Of a DNA stretch of 64,000 nucleotides, positions 8,581 through 17,182 are shown in pieces (position 1 is the stretch's first letter; each line of letters opens with the position of its first letter). The notes under the pieces are model-generated. The model did not search any database, was not told where the DNA came from, and was given only the letters and a program-made list of their open reading frames with translations. Source of the DNA: Limnovirga sp038203525 (lineage in GTDB: Bacteria > Bacteroidota > Bacteroidia > Chitinophagales > Chitinophagaceae); NCBI GenBank assembly GCA_038203525.1, contig JBBRDW010000010.1:6789-70788 (forward strand). The letters are read 5' to 3'. Made by a program: the position numbers and the translations under genes.

Positions 8581-10335
8581 TTATTTTTTTCCTTTTAATT
8601 GTGATGCCTTACCCAATGAATCAGAAATGTATTGAATTGATTCAATATTCGGTTTTATCCAACGCATTGCTGGTATCGTATCGCAGTAAATTTCATATAT
8701 ATCTTTCATATTATTCAATATCTCCACAGGCCTGCCACCTACTGCCAAAATAGTATTCGCCCTTGCAGCCAGTTCGTTAAATTGAATACTGTCTTTTGCA
8801 GCCTGTGCTTTTTGAAAATCTATAAGTCTATTTGTTGCTTGTATATTTGCGCTATCTGCTTTGTTCGTAGCTAGTTTTGCTTTTGCCTCTTCCCTATTTG
8901 CTCTAATTGCTAAGATGAGCATTATGGAAGCACCGACAAACAGGGCGACTAATATAAAAATATACCTATTTCTGTTTTTATTTTTTTGTCTGCGTACTGC
9001 CCTTTGGCTTTCCTTATAAATTTTATCTTCCTCAGGTTTTAATGTTAGTCTTTCCCAATAAGGCGCTATCACATTTAATTCCTTTTCATTAAAAGGTTCT
9101 CTGTCTTCCTCTTTCAACATTAACTTGTAATCAAACATTCTGTGTATTTCCACCAACGCTATCTCTTCATCAGTTCTTTTTTCAGCTATGCATTTTGCAA
9201 GTGAGTCATGTGCAAGTTCATATCGGCCTGTATTTTCTGACTTATTTAAAATTCTTGCAGTAACAAACTCATCAATACATTTCCTTACAAGTACTTCATC
9301 TAAATTGCCTAGTTCATCTTTGCCGAGAAGTTCGTTTATGAGAAGAGGTTCCTTTGTACCTTTTAATGTAGAAAAAGGCAAAAGAATTTTCCATAATATT
9401 TCGGGTAAAATTAGCTTACTGTTCGCACTTACATTCTGGCTAATAATCTTCACCTGCCTTTCAAGAAAATCACGAAGTACGTCGTCAATATCCCCCATTT
9501 TATCGACCGCCTCAAGTGTAATCGTAGCTTCCTTCTCTTTTTTTTCATCGCCAGTTATTTCCATGTATAATTTATCCATAAAAACTTGGAAATAAGGCAG
9601 CTGAATATTTTCATTTTTCTTTTTCCCTTTCAGCTTGTTGATGATTTTTTCAGAAATTTCCAGTAAGTGCTCACTTTCTATGTGAACATTTGAGTCTACA
9701 TAGTCATTTATATCTTGCAGAACTTTCGATATTTTATCATCGCTCATAAGCTCCACTCTTAGCTTTTTCCTAAAAAGCTGGGGGACGTCTTTTTCAAACT
9801 TGTTCAAATAACCAAGATATTCTTCCCGTATAGAAAAGATAAGCTTGACCGGTTGCTTGCACAATAAAATCTCCTTAACTGATTTTATTAATTCTTTTTC
9901 CTCTTCCGGGTCTTTGCTAAGTATATAAAGCTCCTCAAACTGATCAAAGATTAAATAAATTGGCTTAAAATGATTAAGATTTACGTTTCGGATCAACCGG
10001 GCAGTCTCAGGCAGTTTGCCATCATCAATAAAAGTATCATCATCATCTTTAATATCAACTTTCCCAGCAAAGTCTATTAACGTTTTTTTAAGTGATTCAT
10101 TAATATTATTTCCTCTTCTTATAATCAAAGGCAACCAGTTGTAAGATTTAAACCTACCTGCCAAACCGCATTGTATTAAACTTGTTTTTCCTGTTCCGGA
10201 TGCGCCATAAACCAATAAAATCGAATTCTGAAATATCATTTCATATAAATCATCAATCTCATTAATTCTGCCAAAAAAAATATCAGTATCATCTTTTTCA
10301 TAAGCGTCTAAGAATTTGAATGGATACTTTTTCAT
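8581..10335 (-). CDS. STAND-family P-loop NTPase (nSTAND1-like) with C-terminal membrane anchor
   Basis: 584 residues. The N-terminal motif PFKFLDAYEKDDTDIFFGR is the hallmark lead-in of the nSTAND1 class. Walker A GASGTGKT is at 44-51 and Walker B IYLIFDQFEEL at about 126-136. A helical/winged-helix region follows with ARILNKSENTGRYELAHDSLA (about 360-385), the usual STAND sensor segment. After a basic linker (RRQKNKNR) a single hydrophobic helix at about 457-478 anchors the protein, and a coiled-coil tail of some 105 residues follows. By the positive-inside rule the NTPase faces the cytoplasm and the tail the periplasm. It lies 61 nt downstream of the DUF4062 gene, so the two likely form an operon. 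STAND proteins act as NTP-driven switches in signalling or conflict systems; the trigger and effector here are unknown. Confidence 0.85.
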   Translation of the reverse strand: MKKYPFKFLDAYEKDDTDIFFGRINEIDDLYEMIFQNSILLVYGASGTGKTSLIQCGLAGRFKSYNWLPLIIRRGNNINESLKKTLIDFAGKVDIKDDDDTFIDDGKLPETARLIRNVNLNHFKPIYLIFDQFEELYILSKDPEEEKELIKSVKEILLCKQPVKLIFSIREEYLGYLNKFEKDVPQLFRKKLRVELMSDDKISKVLQDINDYVDSNVHIESEHLLEISEKIINKLKGKKKNENIQLPYFQVFMDKLYMEITGDEKKEKEATITLEAVDKMGDIDDVLRDFLERQVKIISQNVSANSKLILPEILWKILLPFSTLKGTKEPLLINELLGKDELGNLDEVLVRKCIDEFVTARILNKSENTGRYELAHDSLAKCIAEKRTDEEIALVEIHRMFDYKLMLKEEDREPFNEKELNVIAPYWERLTLKPEEDKIYKESQRAVRRQKNKNRNRYIFILVALFVGASIMLILAIRANREEAKAKLATNKADSANIQATNRLIDFQKAQAAKDSIQFNELAARANTILAVGGRPVEILNNMKDIYEIYCDTIPAMRWIKPNIESIQYISDSLGKASQLKGKK

Positions 10336-10396
10336 GTATTAAAATTGTTATTAAGACTGTTTAATTTACCGTTTCTGACACCATCATTAAAAACTA

Positions 10397-12238
10397 TTAA
10401 TCCGGTAAAAAAGATTGTTTTGCTTCTTCAAATGTTGTATAAACTTCATACATCTTCATTAACTGATATTTTTTCCCGTTATCTTCCTTAAAATCAGTGA
10501 TTTCTCTTTCTACAGTGCTATTTATTTGTTTTAAATCATTTTGAATACTTATAAGTTCTTTATTAAATTCAATTTTGACGTCCCCTGAATTATCTTTAGG
10601 AGACGTTTTATCAGTATCATAATAAGTAAGCGCTTTATCATTTTCATCATAACTGGCGTAAAAACAGATTTTAACCTCTTTCTGGTCTTTAAGTGCATTC
10701 ATGTCAATTATAAAAGGAAAAAGATTTATCCCGTTTTCATATTTGTCTTTAAACAATACAACCGAGTCGTTATTTATTGGGCTGTCCTGCAACTTATATA
10801 TCGGTGATTTATTGACTCCTAAAGTGTTATACGCATGTACGTATTGTGCTGGATTATTACGTAGTGCTTCATAACCAATATTTTTTATTGAAATCATTTT
10901 ATATTTAGCCATGAATGCGAGTGAGACTAGGAAAGAAGTCAACTGCTTTTCAATTTCCTCAACTTCAGGCATAGTTTGGTCTTTTACATATTGAGTCCTG
11001 TAATCATCCAATTTTTTGCAGGTACTCATAAATGTGCTATCGCCTGAAAAATTGCCAAATAAACTTATCGATTCTGGAATTGGATTATTAAACTTTGGCT
11101 CCTGAAATAAAATCAAAAGGCTTTTTAGAAGGTCAGCATAAAGAGAAATATTTTGTTCTATACCTGCATAGAAAATTTTATTTAAGTATTTAAGTAATTC
11201 TGGGCTAAGCGGCTGTTTTAAATCTTTCTGCTGATCCCAAAGACTTGATATGTAGGTATAGCATAAAAGCTGAAGCATTCTTTTTGTTGTTAGCAACGTC
11301 ACGTCAAAATAATCCTTTTGATTTCCACTACCGCATACATTAAAAATAAAATCTCCCATTATTGAGGCAAAGGATTCATTAATTATTGTTTTTGCCTTTG
11401 GTAAATAATTGTCCTCCTGATTTTGCCAGGTATCTTTATCCGAATCATCAACTGTACTGTCTAAAAATCTCTCTGCCCTGGTATTATATTCCTTCAAGGC
11501 CTCCATTAAGCTGCGGCAAAGAAAATAATTGGTAGGTTTTTTATTTGGGTTCCGAGCAATAGGATTAATGTAAGTAGTGTGGGTAATCGTGACTGTATTA
11601 TTTTCTCCTTGTACTACCGTATTGTTATCACCCAATACATTGGCATTATTTATATTGTTGATATAATTGGTAACCGCTTCTCTGGTATCTTTTATCAAAT
11701 CTCCCTGAAGTTTCTCAAAACCTTTGTCCTGTAGAAAATCCAATTGTTGAAGGAACTTTAATTTCAGGTTATCGGTGCTCGTATATTTTGTAACAAAATG
11801 TCCAAGCCCCGCCAAACGTTCTTTGAACTTTACCAAATCTTGCCGGCTCTGTAATTCAACAGCGTCTTCAACTTGCACATCATTGGTAACAGATGCCTGA
11901 GTCTCGGCACCCTCAGGTTCTTTAAAATAGGTGTAAATTAAAGGAGCCCCTTTTTTACTGAATTGTTTAAGGGCAGTATCAAATTCTTGCTGGGTGTACT
12001 TTCCTGCTTTGGTATAAAACAGACATATTACGAGATCACATGTTTTCAATGCTTCATTATAATCATCCTGCTTGCTGGTTTTGGAAACCGAGTCTGGAAA
12101 ACATTCCCATTGTACAAGTTCCAGGTAAACGCCTTTATAATGGAGCTTGTCGTTTTCCTCGCTTAGTAATTCCCGAAATGCCTTTCGATCCTTTTCCAAT
12201 TCAGCAGATGAAGCAATAAATATTTTCACGGTACCCAT
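10397..12238 (-). CDS. DUF4062-domain protein, probable partner of the STAND NTPase
   Basis: 613 residues. The N-terminus (KIFIASSAELEKDRKAFREL, then DLVICLFYTKAGKYTQQEF at about 69-87) matches the Rossmann-like DUF4062 domain, commonly found at the N-terminus of NACHT/STAND signalling proteins. A linker at about 200-220 has a repeated N-N-T-V pattern (GDNNTVVQGENNTVTI), as seen between modules of modular conflict proteins. The remaining 390 residues look largely alpha-helical and are not recognised. There is no signal peptide or membrane segment, so it should be cytoplasmic. It heads the minus-strand cluster; the upstream 576-nt gap carries a repeat pair. Here the DUF4062 and NTPase modules, often fused, are on separate polypeptides. 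Confidence 0.75.
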   Translation of the reverse strand: MGTVKIFIASSAELEKDRKAFRELLSEENDKLHYKGVYLELVQWECFPDSVSKTSKQDDYNEALKTCDLVICLFYTKAGKYTQQEFDTALKQFSKKGAPLIYTYFKEPEGAETQASVTNDVQVEDAVELQSRQDLVKFKERLAGLGHFVTKYTSTDNLKLKFLQQLDFLQDKGFEKLQGDLIKDTREAVTNYINNINNANVLGDNNTVVQGENNTVTITHTTYINPIARNPNKKPTNYFLCRSLMEALKEYNTRAERFLDSTVDDSDKDTWQNQEDNYLPKAKTIINESFASIMGDFIFNVCGSGNQKDYFDVTLLTTKRMLQLLCYTYISSLWDQQKDLKQPLSPELLKYLNKIFYAGIEQNISLYADLLKSLLILFQEPKFNNPIPESISLFGNFSGDSTFMSTCKKLDDYRTQYVKDQTMPEVEEIEKQLTSFLVSLAFMAKYKMISIKNIGYEALRNNPAQYVHAYNTLGVNKSPIYKLQDSPINNDSVVLFKDKYENGINLFPFIIDMNALKDQKEVKICFYASYDENDKALTYYDTDKTSPKDNSGDVKIEFNKELISIQNDLKQINSTVEREITDFKEDNGKKYQLMKMYEVYTTFEEAKQSFLPD

Positions 12239-12447
12239 AGCAGTATAGTAAGTGAAATTAAAGATAATAAAATTTTTGAGGTTATAACTAATAGTAACAT
12301 TTACTGCATGTAATTCTGTTGCATATAATTCATTGTTGCATACTGTTTTACAGATTACAGCAAAACCGGGGAACTACGAATAACAAGCGCTCCTGCACAA
12401 TTTTAATTCGGTGAATTTTGCTGATTTTGCAGCGGCATAATACATCG

Positions 12448-12687
12448 TTTTTTTTTGAACCAGGCCATTTATTTCATGGCATCGTTTGTTGCGTCGCACT
12501 CTTGTACAGTTGGGTTATTAATGATCCGAAAATACAAACCGAGAGGCCGGAGAGCCGCAGAGATATCTAAAGTTTCTTATCTGCATCTTATCAGCTCCCT
12601 GGTTTACCCTGCAGCATATGGTTATTAAGTACAAGAGTGCGACGCAACAAAAGCTGCATCTATATTCTTCTGCCGGGTACCAAAAAA
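12448..12687. repeat. Complete inverted repeat pair (240 bp)
   Basis: Left half: T9 + GAACCAGGCC, core TTGCGTCGCACTCTTGTAC at 12489-12507. Right half: perfect core at 12629-12647, then GCCGGGTAC and an A-rich tail. The inner spacer is 121 nt and continues the symmetry briefly. It occupies the divergent gap 12239-12814 between the DUF4062 and ATPase genes; no other feature was recognised in that gap. Confidence 0.9.
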
Positions 12688-12814
12688 TATTATAAAATAA
12701 CAGCGTGCAGCTATTTTCAAATAATTAAATCATTCAACGTAAATTGTAAACAAATTTTAAACCTTTTGCTGTTTAAAAAAGCTAAGCAACATTTTATAAA
12801 AGCAAACACCCGGT

Positions 12815-15319
12815 ATGGATGAAAACAACTTTGGTATTACAGGCTTAACTGCTGAAGAGGTAATAATTGCAAGACAGCGTTTTGGAAAAAATATGCTGGA
12901 CTTTAAAAAAGAAAGCGGGCTGTTTTATGCCCTGAAAAAGTTGTTTTCCGAACCAATGGTTATTTTGCTGCTGGCAGCCTGTGCCATTTATTTTTTGAGC
13001 GGCGATATGGGTAATGGTATTTTTCTCGCTTCTGCCATAATACTGGAAGTGGTAATGTCTTTATACCAGGATTCGCGTAGCCGCAATGCGCTGGAAAAAT
13101 TAAAGAATTTTACGCAGCCAAAATGCAAGGTTGTACGCAATGGAAAAGTTGAAGAAATAATAAGTGAAGAGCTGGTAGTTGGCGACAGTCTTATGGCCGA
13201 AGAAGGCACATCGGTTGCCGCAGATGCGCTCATTGTACGCTCCAACGATTTCTCGGTTAATGAATCGATTCTTACCGGTGAATCTTTCCCGGTTTTTAAA
13301 GACGCATCAAAAGAAGATAATTTAATTTTCAGGGGTACAACGGTGGCGAGCGGACTGGCTATTGCAACCATTACGGCTATTGGTAACGAGACCAGGCTGG
13401 GTAAAATTGGTAAAAGCCTGGAAAGTATTGACGAAGAAAAAACGCCACTGGAATTACAGATACAGAATTTTGTAAAGAAAATGGCGATTGGCGGCGCCTT
13501 TGTGTTTATAGTGGTTTGGGCAATAAATTATTTGCATTCGCACGAAGTAATGGACAGTTTGCTTAAATCGCTTACGCTTGCCATGAGTATTTTACCCGAA
13601 GAAATTCCCGTTGCATTTGCAACATTTATGGCATTGGGCGCATGGCGTTTAATGAAGATGGGCATTGTGGTAAAGCAGATGAAAACGGTGGAAACACTGG
13701 GCAGCGCAACAGTTATATGCACCGATAAAACCGGCACCCTTACCGAAAACAATATGAGCCTGGCAAAAATATTTTTGCTGTCTAGCCAAAAAATATTGAA
13801 TGCGGACGAAGAATTAAATGACGAAGAAAAATCGCTTATCAGGCTGGCGATGTTTGCGAGCGAGCCCATACCCTTTGACCCGATGGAAATTGCGTTGCAC
13901 AACGCATACAGCAGCATGGCAGCCAACGATGAAAGGGTCGATTTTAAAATGGTGCATGAATACCCGTTAGGTGGCAAACCTCCTATGATGACGCATGTGT
14001 TTGGCAATGGTGCCGGAACAAGAATTATTGCTGCAAAAGGAGCTCCTGAAGCATTAATGCAGGTATCTGGTTTATCAGAAACTGAAAAGCAGCAGATATT
14101 ATCGGCAATTGAAATCCTTGCAAAAGAAGGCTACCGGGTACTGGCAGCCGGCGAGGCAACGTTTGTTGGTAATCAATATCCCAAAACACAACAGGAGTTT
14201 CAATTTTCTTTTAAGGGAATACTTGCCTTTTACGACCCGCCCAAAAAAAATATACCATCTGTGCTCGAAGCTTTTTATGCGGCCGGCATCACAGTAAAAA
14301 TTGTTACCGGCGATAATGCGGCCACTACTTCATCCATAGCAAAGCAGGTTGGCTTTAAAGGTTACGACAAAAACATTACGGGTGACGAGCTGATGCTGTT
14401 AAACGATGCTGAACTGCAAAAGAGCGTAACAGAAATGCAAACTTTTACGAGGATGTTTCCCGAAGCAAAGCTTAAAATAATCAATGCCTTAAAAGCCAAC
14501 AACGAAATTGTTGCCATGACTGGCGATGGTGTAAACGATGGCCCTGCATTAAAAGCAGCACATATTGGAATTGCGATGGGTAAAAAAGGAACCGAGATTG
14601 CCAAAGAAGCGGCATCGTTGATTTTGCTTGAAGACGATCTGTCAAAAATGGTAGATGCAGTTGCCATGGGCCGAAAGATTTATGCCAATCTTAAAAAGGG
14701 CATTCAGTACATTATATCCATTCACATTCCCATTATTTTTACCGTTTTTATTCCATTGGCTTTAGGCTGGGTATATCCCAATATTTTCTCCCCGGTGCAC
14801 ATTATTTTTTTAGAACTTATCATGGGGCCTACCTGCTCCATCATTTACGAGAATGAGCCAATGGAAGCCAACACCATGCTTCAAAAGCCAAGACCATTTA
14901 CCACTACATTTTTTAACTGGAAAGAGTTAACTACAAGTATTATACAGGGCATTGTTATTACTGCCGGAACATTAGCTGCCTACCAATATGCAGTTTACAA
15001 TGGCCAGGACGAAACAATTACCCGAACCATGGTTTTTACAACCCTTGTTGTTGCAAATATTTTTCTAACGCTGGTTAACCGTTCATTTTATTATTCTATG
15101 CTCACCACTTTAAAGTATAAGAATAATCTGGTTTTGCTCATCATCATTATTACCTTATCCATTTTAGGGCTGCTGCTTTTTGTAGAACCATTGACAAATT
15201 TTTTCGGGTTCGAACCGCTGTCCATCTTGCAATTGTCTGTATCGGCAGCAATAGGTTTTGTTTCCGTAATCTGGTTCGAAATTTGGAAACTTCTAAAGCG
15301 AATGAAGAAAAAATTATAG
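12815..15319 (+). CDS. P-type cation-transporting ATPase
   Basis: 834 residues. The N-terminal cation-ATPase domain (TGLTAEEVIIARQRFGKN) is followed by paired membrane helices. The actuator motif is ILTGESFPV, the M4 motif is ILPEEIPVAF, and the phosphorylation motif CTDKTGTLTE has its Asp at residue 304. The hinge motif MTGDGVNDGPALKAAHIG and a C-terminal six-helix region complete the fold. The PEEIP sequence replaces PEGLP of SERCA-type calcium pumps, and the family in Bacteroidota is usually annotated as cation-translocating, so the ion (Ca2+, Mg2+ or other) cannot be fixed from sequence. It stands alone between repeat-rich gaps. Confidence 0.9.
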   Translation: MDENNFGITGLTAEEVIIARQRFGKNMLDFKKESGLFYALKKLFSEPMVILLLAACAIYFLSGDMGNGIFLASAIILEVVMSLYQDSRSRNALEKLKNFTQPKCKVVRNGKVEEIISEELVVGDSLMAEEGTSVAADALIVRSNDFSVNESILTGESFPVFKDASKEDNLIFRGTTVASGLAIATITAIGNETRLGKIGKSLESIDEEKTPLELQIQNFVKKMAIGGAFVFIVVWAINYLHSHEVMDSLLKSLTLAMSILPEEIPVAFATFMALGAWRLMKMGIVVKQMKTVETLGSATVICTDKTGTLTENNMSLAKIFLLSSQKILNADEELNDEEKSLIRLAMFASEPIPFDPMEIALHNAYSSMAANDERVDFKMVHEYPLGGKPPMMTHVFGNGAGTRIIAAKGAPEALMQVSGLSETEKQQILSAIEILAKEGYRVLAAGEATFVGNQYPKTQQEFQFSFKGILAFYDPPKKNIPSVLEAFYAAGITVKIVTGDNAATTSSIAKQVGFKGYDKNITGDELMLLNDAELQKSVTEMQTFTRMFPEAKLKIINALKANNEIVAMTGDGVNDGPALKAAHIGIAMGKKGTEIAKEAASLILLEDDLSKMVDAVAMGRKIYANLKKGIQYIISIHIPIIFTVFIPLALGWVYPNIFSPVHIIFLELIMGPTCSIIYENEPMEANTMLQKPRPFTTTFFNWKELTTSIIQGIVITAGTLAAYQYAVYNGQDETITRTMVFTTLVVANIFLTLVNRSFYYSMLTTLKYKNNLVLLIIIITLSILGLLLFVEPLTNFFGFEPLSILQLSVSAAIGFVSVIWFEIWKLLKRMKKKL

Positions 15320-16194
15320 GTTCAGCCTAACAGCTTTCACAACAGGTAAATACTCTTCCTTATTGCGTAATATTTTGGTACCCGGCTGCAGTAGTGTTAT
15401 CAGGCATTGTTGCGTCGCACTCTTGTGCGTTCGGTACATAAGTCAGCATTGTGCAGTCACCGCTAATATTGCACAAAACCATCCTGCGCAGCGTATAATC
15501 TCATTAGGGGTTATTCAATGCGCCCTTCGTAACAGGCTGCATGTTGCCAGGTTATATTGGTTTGATTTACTTAAAGCAGCAAGTGCTTTTGGTATGGCAA
15601 TGGCAGTCAACCTGAAGCCCAAATAGCCACGCAAGCTTCCGGGCAAATTCATATCTTTTATTGCCCGTGTTGCTTTAGCTGTTTAGGGCAAAATATCTGC
15701 ATAAACCAATCGGCATTAATGCGGGCTATCAGCATCTCATCATGAATAATGTTTAGGTACCTGCAAGGCAATACATTCGATCAAATCAAACCATGGCTTG
15801 CAGCATTTACCGATAATACCGTTCTTTGCGGGCGAAATAGATTTAGGTAACTGTTCAAAAAGCAAAGCAATATTTTGCTGCCCTAAATCTGAATGCAGCA
15901 ATGCTTGATGTGGTAACAATTCCCCTGGGAAATCGTAAGTAATTGGCCTGAACACTTTACTTATTTTTTATGCCATTGTCGGGCTTTTTATACCACTCCT
16001 TTTTCACCAACCTAAAAGCAGTATGCAATTAAATATTTCCAATAATATCCAGAATAAAAGGTTAGAAAAAAATATATTGTTAGAAACCTGCAGGCATTAA
16101 TAAAATAAGGCTTTGCCTGCAGCTTGCCCCGCCAAGGCCTTGCTCGCACATTTGTATATTGTAATTATAATTGAGCTTTCAACAGTCGGGTAAA
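15320..16194. other. Gene-poor gap with one repeat half-unit
   Basis: No convincing gene. The repeat half-unit at 15372-15428 lies near the left end. A 71-codon minus frame at 15740-15955 has a protein-like composition but no recognisable family, and could be a gene remnant. A decayed core-like string (TTGCTCGCACATTTGTAT) occurs near 16140-16157. Confidence 0.5.
15372..15428 (-). repeat. Repeat half-unit, minus orientation
   Basis: GGTACCCGGC-type tail followed by core TTGCGTCGCACTCTTGTGC at 15410-15428. Its plus-oriented counterpart is the half-unit at 17029, so the two flank the sua5-like gene. Confidence 0.85.
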
Positions 16195-16761
16195 CTATTC
16201 CCTAATCACCACTACGCTGCCATTCTTCCATCGTATAATAGAAGAAGGCGCCGCCTTACTATCATCATCCTGCCGGTATTTTACAACATAGTCAACACCG
16301 TAAATAATCGCATCATTGATCTCTTTAAATAACGCTGGCGAAGGGTTGCCACTGATGTTTGCAGAAGTACTAACAATTGGTTTTCTAAAACGTTTTATAA
16401 GATGTCTGCAAAATTCATCGCTGCAAATTCTTATGGCAGCCGAACCGTCATCTGCCAGCACATTTTCTGCAAGCCCCAACGCTTGCTCATAAATAACGGT
16501 TGTAGGTTTAGCCGTTTGCTTAAGATAATCAAATACTGCCAGGTCTGGCCCAGCCACATGCTGCAGCACATCGCGTTCGGCAGCAACGAGCACTACAAAA
16601 CTTTTTATCGCAGGCCTTTGCTTTAATGCAATTATTTTTTCAACAGCTAATTCATTTGTCGCATCGCAGCCAATACCCCAAACCGTATCAGTAGGATAAA
16701 GTATAATACCGCCATCTTTTAAAACGCTTAAACAGTTTTCTATTTCTTTTTCAAAATTCAT
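16195..16761 (-). CDS. L-threonylcarbamoyladenylate synthase (Sua5/YciO/YrdC family)
   Basis: 188 residues from the ATG at 16761 (a TTG three codons upstream is also in frame). The family signature is clear: GGIILYPTDTVWGIGCDA near the start, KQRPAIKSFVVLV, then ADDGSAAIRIC and PIVSTSANISGNP. Members condense threonine, bicarbonate and ATP to threonylcarbamoyl-AMP for the t6A37 modification of ANN-decoding tRNAs. The length fits the short YrdC-like form without the Sua5 C-terminal domain. It is a single gene enclosed by two oppositely oriented repeat half-units. Confidence 0.9.
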   Translation of the reverse strand: MNFEKEIENCLSVLKDGGIILYPTDTVWGIGCDATNELAVEKIIALKQRPAIKSFVVLVAAERDVLQHVAGPDLAVFDYLKQTAKPTTVIYEQALGLAENVLADDGSAAIRICSDEFCRHLIKRFRKPIVSTSANISGNPSPALFKEINDAIIYGVDYVVKYRQDDDSKAAPSSIIRWKNGSVVVIRE

Positions 16762-17182
16762 AGTTATCAAAATTAAAAGTTCTTAACAATGGAGATGATT
16801 TATGCGATACTTTGATACACACTGATCACTGCTTCTGCACCTTTCTCTGCTGTAAATTATTACGCTTGCAAATATCAGCGGATTTTCCTTTTATGTGCAG
16901 ATATATTGATCTGCAAATGTGCAGATTAAAATACAAATACAAGTGAGGAATAGGCGGATGTGCTTATGTAAAAGCAAATACAGACAGGATGCTGTTCACG
17001 GCTGTTTGAAAGTTGCCAAATGATATACTGTAAAAGTGTGCGACGCAAGGATGCGGCTATGAAATACGAAAGCCTGGCTCAAAATAAATTGTATTCATTA
17101 TCCGCTACCTGCATATTGGGTCATAAGTACATTAGATTATCCGTACATTCTCATATTCTTTATGTTTGCAAAAAAAATAATA
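16762..17182. other. Divergent intergenic region between sua5-like gene and dapD
   Basis: Holds a small dyad TGCAGAT/ATCTGCA at 16896-16915, with a further TGCAGAT copy just to its right, a candidate operator of unknown factor. It also holds the repeat half-unit at 17029-17084 and a TATGTTTG box at 17161-17168 just upstream of dapD. Confidence 0.4.
17029..17084 (+). repeat. Repeat half-unit, plus orientation
   Basis: Core variant with GTGTGCGACGCAA at 17035-17047 after a diverged 5' end, then spacer, GCCTGGCTC and an A-rich tail at 17072-17084. Confidence 0.8.

Noticed and set aside
9188..9595. 135-codon plus-strand frame opposite the STAND NTPase
   Set aside because: Antisense shadow of a well-supported gene with clear Walker motifs; it has a low-complexity Ser-rich composition.
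12637..12822. Open frames starting MRRN... (also at 20119, 30765-32792 upstream part, 43149-43373 and 60796)
   Set aside because: They start at the GTG inside the repeat core (GTGCGACGCAAC reads M-R-R-N) and have no family features. Real genes nearby have better internal ATG starts.
13528..14007. 159-codon minus-strand frame
   Set aside because: Antisense to the P-type ATPase; no domain features.
15363..15626. 87-codon plus-strand frame
   Set aside because: Runs through a repeat half-unit and shows no protein family pattern.
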